Shown here one piece after another: positions 1-10,309 of a stretch of DNA of 64,000 bases. Source of the stretch: Aedes albopictus (Eukaryota; Arthropoda; Insecta; Diptera; Culicidae); the NCBI RefSeq assembly GCF_035046485.1, contig NC_085137.1:314351164-314415163 (forward strand). Direction: 5' to 3'. The translations under genes and the position numbers were made by a program. The notes below the pieces were generated by a model. The model was not told where the DNA came from, searched no databases, and saw only the letters and a list, made by a program, of their open reading frames with translations. The stretch's first letter is position 1, and each line of letters begins with the position of its first letter.

Positions 1-426
1 GTTCATATAATGCCATTTTGGATTGATCTTCGTTGCGCTTTTTCTTTTATCACTAAGTAGAATGGAAAATCAGCGACAGATGGATAGGATGGACATTTAC
101 ATACGGGATTGAACCATCAAAGGTTCAATGTTTTTCGGTGAGAATTTGTCAGCCTTGATGCAAGCGACACTGTACGCAGCGACATGAAGCTTAACGAATG
201 CATCTGAAAAACCTCATACACGTAAAATATTTCAATTATTAAATCCATTACAATTGCCTTTTACAATCAATAACAACGAACCTAATAACAATCATTAATT
301 CACCTAATATTATGTATTATGATAACACAACATTGCCATAAGCCAAACTAATACTTTTCATATATTTTGGCTAATGGACCAAAAGTATAAGGCTATGCTT
401 ATACTTTGAATAAGTTTTCAGTTTGA
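1..426. other. AT-rich non-coding flank
   Basis: No convincing gene. AT-rich DNA with one small perfect hairpin: arms AAAGTATAAG (382-391) and CTTATACTTT (398-407). It lies just upstream of the spliced gene candidate and could be intron or 5' flank. Confidence 0.4.
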
Positions 427-512
427 TTTTTCCCGCCAATCGAGCGCTTGCTTACCTCAAGAAGTTTCGCAAACAAAAAATGCGAATTGAAAACACCCCA
501 TGCTTATTTTAG

Positions 513-1009
513 TTCAGCAAAACGGAATTTCATACCATCAGTGATCGACAAGATTCAAATACCAGGTAATCTGTTTTTTTTTAATGTTTTGTCGCAGCCA
601 CATAAGCATAGTAGGTTATTTCAGCGGGCCGAAACCTGGTTCCCGGCTCAGGACTTGTTCGAGGAGCCGCATCTGTTCTACTTTTCAACTCGGAAGAGGA
701 AGTCGGCATTATCGAAAAGACCCCTAGGACACGGATGAGGAAGCGGGCCAAGCTTATTTGGTATACCGATTCGGAACACGAAGAGGAAATAAAGAGGAAG
801 TTAAATCTAAAGGTCACGGAGAACCGCGGACCAGTGCTATTTTCGACGCGAGGGGCTCAAAAGATGAAGGAATTTGCAAAGAAAGAGGCGGCAGGTAAGA
901 ACTTTCATGTATTTGCTAGAATAAACTGTTAACGTTGAACATTGTATCTTTAGTTGCAGTCTTGCAAATCACTTCGCAAGCGGAACGACATTGGCTTGAT
1001 TATCGGTAA
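513..1009 (+). CDS. Putative small multi-exon gene or gene fragment, function unknown
   Basis: I do not recognise this protein. Three blocks join in one frame through good splice signals. Exon a ends at 565 (ACCAG|GTAATC). Exon b runs about 625-894, entered through a TTATTTCAG acceptor and left through a strong CAG|GTAAGA donor. Exon c starts at 954 or 960 and stops at TAA 1007-1009; either acceptor keeps the same frame. The product is charged: exon b carries an acidic stretch, a basic patch near its ATG at 735, and helical KE-rich sequence (KEFAKKEAA) at its end. An AATAAA signal lies at 1180-1185. No initiator ATG is visible in the exon a frame, so the 5' end is missing or this is a remnant. 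The frame stays open for about 40 codons beyond the TAA, which could mean a recent nonsense change. The splice logic is seen; expression is inferred. Confidence 0.35.
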
Positions 1010-1200
1010 CAACAGTCTGATTGTGCGGAAACTGCAACAAATGCGTCCCGTCGCCGAGTCGCCAACTTACCGCTGGAGTACATCCACTCGAGATCTTGCC
1101 AAAAGATGCCTCTCAAAATTTTACATAAGTTATAGTGCAAGTTTGGATGCAAGTGCAGTGCAAACCTCTAAAAATGACAAATAAATTAAGTATTTCGAAT

Positions 1201-2027
1201 ACAATAATGTTTTCTTTTCTTGATCATGTTAACTGGAAGAAGAAAAAGTACGAGGCAGATTCAAAATAAACGGTAATCGATTTCATTAGTTGTATCACAT
1301 ACATGATATAAGAATTCTAATATCAATTATTAGCATTGATGATTGATTGTATTAGGGTTAACTTATACTTTTTATTTCTTGTTACTTATGCTATACATTA
1401 CATTTATTTATACGGTTTATTAGGAAAACGAAATGGCAAAAATGTATAACATTTTCTTATACATTCAATATCGATTTTTCTTTTCGTGTAAGAGAAGCCT
1501 CACAATCAGTTTCTCGAGACCGTTGTTCCATACGAAATTTATGCCGTTCGCTGATTTTCCATTACTTACCTAGACGATGAAAATAAAGCGCTTCGGTCCA
1601 AAGTTCCTGATAGAACCGCGATTCCTATTTTGCTGTGGTCAAACTTTACTGCTGCCGCTGCTGCTGGATTCTATTTTCATTGTTTGACAGTTGTTTGGAA
1701 GGTCAGTGCGATGTTTTGATTTTCTTTTACAAAAACTCAGTAAAATTTTATGAATTACCGAAAATCGGTACTGGTTTTTACTGGCTTTTGGCTCATTTCG
1801 GCAAACGATCATATTTACCTTATAATCAGTTATTCCCTTTACCGTACTCAGTGAAATGCAAATAATTCTACTGAATATCGGTATCTTTGCATGAAAAGTA
1901 CTGAAGAGTCGCAATTTTTATGAATTACGATTCGAGTTCAGTAAAGAAAACTACCGAACACTTAAATCCAAAATAAGTGTGTATTGGTTAAGTTAGATAA
2001 CTAAAGCAAAAAAGCTCGAAAGTAGTG
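1201..2027. other. Non-coding AT-rich stretch
   Basis: No gene seen. At 1735-1940 related phrases (CAGTAAA, TGAATTACCGAAAATCGG, then ACTGAA and TGAATTACGA) recur, which suggests an eroded short repeat. Nothing else was identified. Confidence 0.35.
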
Positions 2028-2345
2028 TTTTACCTTTCTCGTACACTTAGTGTACTAAAAAACTATATGTTCACTCAAGTCGCACATACCAATCAACTCA
2101 GTTCTACGAATTGAGATTATGGGCATGTATGTATGTGCGCAAAATAAGTTCACTCACTTTTAAGGCACTTCCCATTCGCCGATTTTTCGGATTATAGCTT
2201 GAATCAACCCGGAATTGTTTGCTATCAAAAATGGTCCAGATCGGCCAAGGCGTTCAGGAGTTATGGCCATTTCAGTGATCCAGAACAGCACCGGTAGAGC
2301 TGGTCGTATATAAAACTGAACTAGCCCTATCATGCGATACATCAA
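2028..2345. repeat. Dispersed mosquito repeat fragment
   Basis: Begins near TTTTACCTTTCTCGTACACT, contains GGCACTTCCCATTCGCC and GTTCAGGAGTTATGGCC, and fades near 2345. I associate this wording with a dispersed repeat common in Aedes; that is recollection, not a search. No terminal repeats are visible and it abuts the GATGGCGG array. Confidence 0.35.
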
Positions 2346-2663
2346 ACTGCGCGATTTTTGTAACTTTTAGCATGGTTGGCGAGTTTAGTGTGGAATTCAA
2401 CACTGGAGACCAGAAGCTCCACGATGTCGGCCCAAAATTCAAGATTGCAGCCAAATGTTCAAGGTGGCGGCTCACAATTCAATTCGACGGCTGTTTAATA
2501 GAGATTTAGACTCTTAAAGCATGCTATATCGGAATATTTGATATGGGGAAGATGTCTGGACTCTTAGAATGTTGAATAGAATATCCTAGATGGCGGTCTG
2601 AAACCCATCATGGTGGCTTCAAATTCAAGATGGCGTCTGTTTAAAGAAGTTTAACGTTGAACT

Positions 2664-2860
2664 TTTCGTCATTGAAATCATCGTCATCATCAAACATTTG
2701 AAAGCAGTTTTTTCGCTCAAAACAAAAGTTTTTGCTATGAAAATATATTCACTGCACTCCACATGAGGAATACAATGCAGTGAATATATTTTTATGATCC
2801 TTGTTTTGATTTGCAGCGAGAAAACTGCTTTTTATTTTCCGAAAAATGATGACGGATGCT
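2664..2860. mobile_element. Imperfect palindromic (foldback/MITE-like) insertion
   Basis: Left arm (about 2664-2757) and right arm (about 2770-2860) are imperfect reverse complements: GAAAGCAGTTTTTTCGCTC pairs with GCGAGAAAACTGC, and ATATATTCACTGCA with TGCAGTGAATATAT. It interrupts the GATGGCGG array. No clear target duplication was found. Confidence 0.45.
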
Positions 2861-3226
2861 TGAGCCTTAAGGCTCTAAAACCATGCAATATGGGTATATT
2901 TGGTATGGGTAAGATGTCCGGTGTCAGAAAATGGCGACCAGAATGTACAAGATGGCGATCTAAAATCCAAGATGGCGGCTTCAGCTTCAAGATGGTTGCT
3001 ATTTGATGGAGATTTAGGCTCTAACGGCTGATTAATGAAGTTTTAGGATCTAAAACCATGCAATATTGGTATATTTGGTATGGGTCCAGAGTCCAAAATG
3101 GCGATCAGGATATCCAAGATGGCGATCTAAAATTTAAGATGGCGGCTCCGAATTCAAAATCGTGGCTGTTTATTGGAGTTTTAGGGGCTGAGACAATGCA
3201 TTATTGGTATATTTGGTATGTGAATG

Positions 3227-3629
3227 CAAGGTTGCGACCATTCATTTGCAAAAATTTACATTCATTTGCTATTATCTCAGTTCAGAAGCATGCTATCGAA
3301 AAACAATGTATGGATGAATTTAACCTTGTAGTTTTATCTGAAAGTTTGCCGAACAACACTAAGGTCGCACACGCTTTCCAAAGTCGTGAGCGAGCTGTGA
3401 AGGCAACTCTCAACGCGGTGAATGTAAATTTCATTCACGCTGTGGAAAGTTGCCTTCACAGCTCGCTCACGACTTTGGAAAGCGTGTGCGACCTTAATGT
3501 TATTCGGCAAACTTTCAGATAAAACTAAAAGGTTAAATTCATCCATACATTTTTTTTCGATAGCATGCTTCTGAACTGAGATAATAGCAAATGAATGTAA
3601 ATCTTTGCAAATGAATGGTTGCAACCTTG
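3227..3629. mobile_element. Palindromic hAT-type MITE, 403 bp, 8-bp TSD
   Basis: Near-perfect palindrome with arms of about 200 bp. It begins CAAGGTTGCG and ends TGCAACCTTG, and is flanked by identical 8-bp copies TGTGAATG at 3219-3226 and 3630-3637. Eight-bp duplications and short C-starting termini fit hAT-superfamily non-autonomous elements. The arms meet at GTGAATGTAAATTTCATTCAC around 3418-3438. Removing the insert rejoins one unit of the surrounding array. The two arms yield near-identical spurious open frames on opposite strands. Confidence 0.85.
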
Positions 3630-3917
3630 TGTGAATGATGTCTGGATTCCAAAAATGGCGACTAGAATATCCAAGATATTGGTCCAAAATCCAAGATGGT
3701 GGCTCCAAATTCAAGATGGCGGCTGTTTAATGAAGTATATTTTTCGTAGGGAAGATGCCTGGACGCCAAAAATGGTGACTAGAACATCCAAGATGGCAAT
3801 CTTAAATCCTAAATGACGGGTTCAAATTCAAGATAGCGTCTTTTTTTAAGAGTTTGATTCTCAAACATTAAAAGCTAGATAAATGATATGATTTCTGATA
3901 TCATGAAATGGATTTCT

Positions 3918-4095
3918 TTTTTTTTTCTGTATTAACGAGATTTTTAGCCCTAGGCTAGTTCATCTCGGGACCCACGCTTTACTTCCCTTCCGAAGGAAGA
4001 ACTCACATTTTGCGAGTTTGTCGGGAGTGGGATTCGATCCCAGGTCCTCGGCGTGATAGTCAAGTGATCTAACCATCACACCAGGTCCGCTCCAC
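3918..4095 (-). mobile_element. tRNA-derived SINE, 12-bp TSD
   Basis: Read on the minus strand it starts GTGGAGCGGACCTGGTGTGA, has an A-box-like TGGTGTGATGGTTAG and a B-box GGATCGAATCCC, and ends in an A-tail (the T-run at 3918-3926). Identical copies of AAATGGATTTCT flank it at 3906-3917 and 4096-4107. The tRNA resemblance ends after the B box, so it is not a tRNA gene. Confidence 0.85.
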
Positions 4096-4198
4096 AAATG
4101 GATTTCTGTTAATTGTATGAAAGTGCGATATACATCAACATTTCGCTTGAGTTTTATTGAAATGGGGTTTCGAAGGCACGAGAAAGGCGCCATCACCG

Positions 4199-4370
4199 CT
4201 AGGGGAAAGTCCATAAATTACGTCACGCTTTCAGGGGGGAGGGGGGGTTTAGTATAGTGTGACAACCAATACCAAATTTCAGAGGCCTTATACAAAAAGC
4301 GTGACATAGGGGGGAGGGGGGGTTGAAAATGAGCAATTTTTGTGTGACGTAATTTATGGACGCTCCCTAG
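4199..4370. mobile_element. 172-bp MITE with CTAGGG termini and G-rich core
   Basis: The ends are inverted copies: CTAGGGGAAAGTCCATAAAT at 4199 and ATTTATGGACGCTCCCTAG at the right, continuing inward through ATTACGTCAC/GTGACGTAAT. The core has two runs of the GGGGGGAGGGGGGGTT type. Architecture resembles the MITEs at 55234 and 56633. Confidence 0.75.
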
Positions 4371-4389
4371 GTGGATTAAATAGGGTTTT

Positions 4390-5595
4390 TTTTTCTTTCG
4401 TTGGAAGATTCCGCAAACACGAGAAAAACGGTGACAGGAAAGTGAAGAATTTCCTTGGATGAGTTCCTGTAGAAAAACCTGGAAAAATTCCTGGACGAAT
4501 TCCTGGCAGAGTTTTTGAAGGAATTTATGTAGGATTTCCTGGTGAAATTCCTGAAAAAGCTGCAGGAGTTTCTTGAAGAACTTCTGGAGGAATTCTTAGA
4601 TAAGCCCCTGGAGGCATTCCTGGATAAAAACTGAAGGAATGCCTGAAGGACCTGAAGGAAATCCTGGAGGAATTTTTGGATGAATTTGTGTTGGAATACC
4701 TGAAGCCATTTCTGCAGGAATTTCTGCAAGAATCCCTGGAGGAATTCCTATAAAAAAAAATATTCAATAAATTCTGAGATCAATCTCTATATAAAAAAAT
4801 CTGGAGAAAGCCCTCGTTGAGTTCCTGGAGGAATCGCTGGAGAAATTCCCGGAGGAATGCCTGAAGGAATGCCTAGATTAATTCCTGTACAAATTTCTGG
4901 ACACATTCTTGGCGAAATCTCCCGAGGAATTTCTGGCGAAATTCCTGGAGGAATCCCAGCAACAATTTTTAAAGGAATCCCAGGAGGCATTCCTGGATTG
5001 ATTTGTCTTTATTATAGATACTTGGCCAGGGATTCCTGCAAAAATTTCTAGAGAAACCCCTACAGAAATCCCTAGAAGATTCTCTTGAATAATTCCCTGA
5101 AAAGTCTGAGAAGGAATGCCCGCAAAAATGCCTGGAGGAATCCTTGCAAAAAAAATCATTGAGACATTCCTGTAGGATTCCTTGGAAGAAACGCTTGAGG
5201 AATTCCTGGAGGAATCTTTTAAGGAATTTCTGGAATAATCTCTGCAAAAACCTCTGGAGCAATTTTCAGATTTCTCATAGGAATTAATGAAGTAATTCCA
5301 GGTGGAGTTCTTAAAAGAATCCCAGAAGGATTTTCTGAAGAAATTCCAGGAGAAAGTACTGAAGAAATCGCAGTAGGAATTCATGGAAAAATCATGAAGG
5401 AATCCTCAAGGAATCTCTAAAGCAGTTCCTAAAGAAACCCCGAGATGAATCCCGGTAGCAATCTCACTAAATGAATTCCTAGAAGAATTACAGGAGGAAT
5501 TTGCGAAAGAATTTCCAGGAGGAATTCCTATAGCAATCCCAAGAAGAGGTTCTGGAAGAATCCTTGGAGGAATTTTTAAAATAATTCCTGGACTT
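4390..5595 (+). repeat. GGAATTCCTGGA satellite, block A1
   Basis: Continuous degenerate repeats of about 12 bp (GGAATTCCTGGA / GGAATTTCTGGA). The consensus has no stop codon in any frame on either strand, so the several 60-170-codon open frames here (rich in FL/E, NSSR or IPPG) are artefacts of repeat phase. Ends against a MITE at 5596. Confidence 0.9.
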
Positions 5596-5919
5596 CCCGG
5601 GCAGAGTTCAAGTACTGACGATCAAAATGTGATATTGGTTTGTTTGAGATAAGAGTAAAAGTACTGAAAATAGTAGCAAAAAATTGTTCTTGAACAATCT
5701 AACCAATAGCAAAATATGATAATTGAAGATCAATCAAATAGCTCACTGCTATTGGTTAGATCTTATCTTATCTTATATGTGCTATGATGATGATGTTCCA
5801 GGAGTAAAACTGAGAAATTTTTTTTCAGTTCTTTCACCTCTTATATTAAACAAACAAATATCACTTTTTGTTCTCCATATCAAAATATGCTATTATTGAG
5901 CTTTTTTCCTCTGCTCGGG
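5596..5919. mobile_element. MITE inserted in satellite, CCCGGGCAGAG ends
   Basis: Left end CCCGGGCAGAG, right end CTCTGCTCGGG (10 of 11 pair). Inner inverted segments also pair: GATATTGGTTTGTTTG at about 5632 with CAAACAAATATCAC near 5850. Satellite of the same kind continues on both sides, so the insertion is later than the array. Confidence 0.65.
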
Positions 5920-5929
5920 TTGTTCCTGA

Positions 5930-6317
5930 AATAACCACAGGAAAAAAATCCGGGTGAATTGGAGGAAATCCTTAGTGAATCCTTGGAGAAATTCTTGCAG
6001 GAATTCCTGGAGGATTTCCAGAAAAAAAAACAGGAGGATTTCCTTCAGCATAAGGAATTCCTTAGGGAATCCCAGGGGAGCATTCTAAACGTATCCATGT
6101 CTGCAGTGTTTTCTGGACGAATTATTGAAGGAATCCTTGAATGTATGGAGGATTTTTAGCACAAAATTCAAAAGAAATTTCTGGATTAGTTTTTCAATAA
6201 TCTCTGGTAATACTTTCTGGAAGAAATTCCTGCAGAATTACTTCGAACAATTCCAGATGGAATTATTGGAACAATATCTAGCGGAACTCTTTAAGGAATT
6301 TGTAAAGAAATTACTGT
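5930..6317 (+). repeat. GGAATTCCTGGA satellite, block A2
   Basis: Continuation of block A1 beyond the MITE, same orientation, more decayed. Open frames here are repeat artefacts. Confidence 0.8.
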
Positions 6318-7530
6318 AAAAAACAATTCACTTTGTATGCTACTAGATATCCACCACAGGGTATCAGCTGTAGGATAAATATGTCAAATATAATTAATGC
6401 AGTATTGAACAATGTTTCCGTTTTATGTTATTTCATAATCGACAAGCGCTTTTTAGAAGGACAACAATGCGCCATTGAAACTTTCTTCTCCAAAGCGTTT
6501 CCTTTGCTGCTAAAGATCCTTGAAACATGTGTTTACCAAGTTGTCACATTGTCACGTTGCATATCTCGTAATCAATTTGAAACCCCACTCTCTTTTCCAC
6601 TTCGTTACCAACGCTTGATTCTTTTGTGCGGCAGTAGGTATACCATACCTACCGGCCGAACTTAGCCCTTCAGTTATTCACACCGTCCGGCATATGTCGC
6701 ACTTGTGGCAGGTTTGCAACAACCATCCCCTCCAACTAAACGGCCCACACCATCAGAGAAGTTCCAACCCCTGAAGAAAAGAGATGTTTATCAAGTTTCA
6801 TAGCTCGCTATTGTTGTTATTTTCCATATGATGCACAAGCAAATAGCGACGACCTGTTTTCGTCGTCATCGTCATCGTCAGCCGTAATCTGCCTCAACTC
6901 ACTCTCCAGGTTCACCCGGTCGCACCTGGATACCTGATGGACGACCAGAGAACCCATTCGTCCTTTCGCCGGTCTTCGTCGTCGTCGTCGTCGTCATCGC
7001 CCGTTGTCAACAATAATAGAATCCCCATATGTTTCGCACTCAAACGTGTGTCCTCTGGATGAGTCGAAGACACGCATTCCGTTTTCCCAAACAGAAAACG
7101 AAAGAAAGACATAAGATTGCATCCGTACCGTACCTGTCAGGACCATCATCGAAGAGCAGCGACACGGGCGACACACGGAAAGGATGTTATTGATATCTTC
7201 TTTCGACGCTGTTTCATACAATCGGTGATTGATGTGTTGTGTAGCCTCGTTCCCACACCGAGCAAGGCGAAGGCAACATCAATGTCGAAGATCTCTCAAA
7301 CAACTCTTGATTTGAGGAAATAGTTTCCCCGGGATTTGTCCCCATCTACCAACCAACGAGCAGCGGTGGAATATTTTTCACAATCAAAAAGCAGTAGCAA
7401 AATAAACAAATTTAATGGCAATCTTGATATTGAGGAAGTCGAATAAATGCGACACTGGTGTAGCTGGGTTGGTTTCAGAAAGGCGGGAATTGCCCTTTTT
7501 GTCCTTATAACAATGCAATGAGTTAAGTAG
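6318..7530. other. Apparently single-copy island with CGT/CGA microsatellite
   Basis: Higher GC than its neighbours and lacking the window's repeats. It includes a CGTCGTCGTCGT run at about 6976-7000 and a CGTCATCGTCATCG run near 6863-6880. Short open frames on both strands have no recognisable domain. It could be intron or regulatory sequence of an unseen gene. Confidence 0.35.
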
Positions 7531-8943
7531 TACCGTAATCCGGGGTCAAATTGATCACTTCAAAACAACTTTTGCGGATAACATCAGTGTCAATTCATTA
7601 TTATATTCGCTACATTAAATTGTATTTCATTATATTTCATTATACGCCATCTAGGTTAGGAAAGGACGCGCCAGCGAATGATACTCATTTAAATTATTCA
7701 TTATAACATTATATTGATATTTCCATATTTCAATGCTATATTCCATCATAACAAATTATACTATTGACTATATAACTATGGGGGGTCGGGAGGGTGCATC
7801 AGGGCATCATTGAAGTTGTAACTGTACGACGGAGTGGATTGCCATCCGGTGTGTGGTGAGAAGTAGCTATAACATCCTTGTAGATGGGTTCTTCTATCCC
7901 AACAGTTGCAATGGATTTGACGCGCCCTTCTTGAAACAAACCATCCCGTAGAAAGCCTAACAAGTAATGTGAATTTCATTATTCACCCTGCTGGATCATA
8001 CTGCTGGAAGGAGATTCTCTTAAACCCGCGGATTTCGCGTAAGTGTATCTACTTACGGGTCCGCCACACCCCCTTTTGGCCCTTCATACAGCGGTATGTT
8101 GAAATCAGAGTGGTAATGTAATTTAATCTTTACTGTTAAGTGGAACTGCATGCAGAGCAAGACTCAAGCTAGGATGGTGGCTACATACATACATACATAC
8201 ATACAACATCAGTGTCAATTCAAATATTGCCATAAGAATTTCTGTAAAACCAGTACCCTTTGGATCTCCATGGAACCATGCGACAGAATTTTGTTGAACA
8301 AATTTAAACTTTGAGTTAAATAACTCCAAATATCAAAAAGTTGAAAATTCCACTTTGGGGTGAAATTGATCAGTATACAATTAAGCATCGATTGGAATGG
8401 AAAATTTCCTTCTCCGCTTAATTTTGCTCTTCTAAAACCGAATATCGCGTTTAAAATCTTACAACTAGTGAATTTAAAACTTTAAATGCAAAATTAAATT
8501 TTAAAATTTCCCCTTAAACGCCTAAAGGGAGGCAATTTCATTTGAAATAAGTGATTTCTATCACAACAAATGACTATTTCATCATAAAATGAACTTTTTT
8601 ATAACTATTTTATGTTCTGATTAGCTACATAACTTCCCAACCAAGGCTCCACAAAAATGTTAAAACAGAGAATTTACGGGAAGTCCTATTGGCAATCGAT
8701 TGTTTAGTAGCAATGATTTCAGCTAAGTGAGAAATACATTGCAAATTCTTAAAAAAAATAAGGCTGAACTAACTTTTTTCTAAAAAACTAAAAGAGTACA
8801 CTCATCTCTAGACAGCTACGAAGCAGATGACGTAAAAAGTTTAAAATCATTACGCCGCTTAAGAGTTCCTAGTATGGAATTACAATGCAGTACCCGAATG
8901 ATCAATTCCACCCCGCTGATCAATTTGACCCCGGTTTACGGTA
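7531..8943. mobile_element. TIR element, TA-flanked, CCGTAATCCGGGGTCAA termini
   Basis: Begins [TA]CCGTAATCCGGGGTCAAAT and ends GACCCCGGTTTACGG[TA]; both termini continue with TTGATCA or TGATCAATT. Without its 607-bp nested retroposon it is about 0.8 kb and non-coding. TA duplication fits Tc1/mariner-type mobilisation. Relatives sit at 40250, 52013 and 56109. Confidence 0.75.
7598..8204 (+). mobile_element. Retroposon with (TACA)n tail and 18-bp TSD, copy 1
   Basis: Flanked by identical AACATCAGTGTCAATTCA at 7580-7597 and 8205-8222. The AT-rich 5' part leads to GGGAGGGTGCATCAGGGCAT, GATGGGTTCTTCTATCCCAA, TTCGCGTAAGTGT and GGTGGCTAC followed by (ATAC)n. A longer copy lies at 16532-17308, so this copy is 5'-truncated. 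Variable 5' ends, a simple-repeat 3' tail and a long TSD indicate LINE-type retrotransposition. It carries no RT and may be a SINE-like element or a LINE 3' end. Confidence 0.85.
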
Positions 8944-9245
8944 GCTGGGCCTAGAATACACGAAGCTCATTTACGAGTACGTAAGGAAAATTGATGAAGT
9001 TATTTGATCCCCTTTTGTCGTTTTGGTTGTCCACCTCGTTTACCCTTCGAAATCAGTTTGTTTGTATCGTTTCAGGTCGTTTGTCCACTCTATGTTTGAC
9101 CAGCAGCGAAACACCAAAACTGTACACTCCTGAATTTTAACGAAAAGACTCCAAAATCCCATCCCTTCCAAAAATAATTTTGTTCTCTCTAGCCTCGACC
9201 AAACCGCGATCGAGTTGTACTTACGATTTCCCAAAACTTACATTA

Positions 9246-9682
9246 TAGGGTTTAGGACCATTTGAGCAGGGGGACCTATTTTGGGCACTTGCAGCTATAA
9301 CTCAATCATTAATAAGGTACACCGGGGCAAGTTGAAACGGGTGGGGCAAGATGAAACAGCGGGTTAACATGAACTTTTCTAATGATGATAAACAGTTTGA
9401 TCACCATAACACATAGTTTTTGATTCAAACAATTTTTTAGCGAAGCAAAAATTTCTAATTTGTATTGAAATCTATTTCAAAACTTCGTGTTTCATCTTGC
9501 CCCACCCGTTTCAACTTGCCCCGGTGTACCTTAACAATTTGGCTTGTTTTTTGGGGCGCGGTGAGATTCCCACATTATCTAGCCATGTATAAAAGTTGAA
9601 GTCAATTGAATAAAAATGGACTGATTTATAGTAGCAAGTGTCCAAAATAGGTCCCCCTGTCCAAATGGTCCCAGAACCTATA
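9246..9682. mobile_element. Outer TIR element (MITE) with nested MITE
   Basis: Inverted ends share GGACCATTTG and GGGGGACCTATTTTGG, read inward from TATAGGGTTTAGG at 9244 and from GGTCCCAGAACCTATA at the right. TA-rich flanks. The middle holds the complete MITE at 9315-9531. Confidence 0.75.
9315..9531. mobile_element. 217-bp MITE, TA TSD, AGGTACACCGGGGCAAG termini
   Basis: Almost perfect inverted ends of about 45 bp: AGGTACACCGGGGCAAGTTG then AAACGGGTGGGGCAAGATG, mirrored at 9490-9531. TA dinucleotides flank it (9313-9314, 9532-9533). Perfect arm identity suggests a young insertion. Confidence 0.85.
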
Positions 9683-9949
9683 TAAGATAGCAACATGAAA
9701 TTGGAAAAACAACAGTTATCCCGTGACAAAAAATCCCAGGATCTTGAAAAATTCTGGATTTCCCGAATCCCGGGATAAAATTTATCACTCACATTCTTAC
9801 ATATATTTTCGCTTTGATTTGAAATTGGAGAGTCTCTGAAACGTATTTGAAGAGTCGTAAAAATTTTTCGTGCACTGGCTCAAGAAAAAATCCCGCAAAT
9901 GTTACATAAACCACTTCAACTGTGTGTGAACGTCAAAACTCGTTGGAAC

Positions 9950-10309
9950 TCGACTGGAACTGGAGCACTTCATACGTGGTTTTGATTGCATCAAAGCGAC
10001 ACTTTCTGAAATAGGCCTTTCAGGTCTTATATTGGACAGTGATTTCGAGGCTGCAATCAGATTCGCTTCGAAAGCATTGGGATGACGAGATGCTACTGTC
10101 TGCGGAAGGCAGCTTGAGATTCTTATATTTGAAGCTTAAGAAAAGTAACTCCAAAGTTGGAAACGATCTCTTCGATGCTATCACGTAAAGAATCAACGAA
10201 CGGCACCAAAAGAAATAATAACAGCGCTGAAGTTCCTTCGAGGTCTTCCGTTAGCAACGCAAGTGCCAGCAGAACTGGAAAACTCATCGAAAATTCAAAT
10301 GGTTCACGG
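9950..10309 (+). pseudogene. hAT transposase remnant, upstream part
   Basis: Frame-shifted coding debris. Near 10085-10190 reading frames give GSLRFLYLKLKK and later FDAI...RINERHQ, the helical pattern seen shortly before the hAT C-terminal dimerisation region. Several stops and frame changes. Interrupted at 10310 by a MITE and resumed at 10937. A region of TCCCGGGAT-like words at 9715-9780, mirrored at 11405-11490, may be the subterminal sequence of the same transposon. Family call is inferred from motif style plus the better-preserved downstream part. Confidence 0.5.

Larger units (their letters stand above)
2380..3880 (+). repeat. Degenerate tandem array, ~150-180 bp unit rich in AAGATGGCGGC
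   Basis: About six diverged units share the order: all-A-rich GGCTCTAAAACCATGCA, TATTTGGTATGGG, AAGATGTCTGGA, then several (C)AAGATGGCGGCT-like words and GTTTAATGGAGATTTTAGG. Clear starts lie near 2515, 2870, 3050, 3180 and 3740. The array is broken by a 403-bp MITE at 3227-3629 and a palindrome near 2664-2860. The same family appears inverted at 41740-42260. Short open frames across it are not genes. Confidence 0.7.

Noticed and set aside
448..738. Protein starting at 448
   Set aside because: The frame begins with TTG, not ATG, and runs through an evident GT-AG intron (566 to about 624).
3334..3714. Antisense gene pair sharing protein sequence
   Set aside because: The identical peptides on opposite strands come from the two arms of a palindromic MITE.
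4376..5384. Open frames of 60-168 codons rich in FL/E, NSSR or IPPG in satellite block A (and likewise in blocks B-E)
   Set aside because: They follow the 12-bp repeat phase in every frame and strand; no start context, domain or splice signal supports coding.
4390..6317. CRISPR-like array
   Set aside because: No constant repeat with unique spacers; units are contiguous and diverged, and the genome is eukaryotic.
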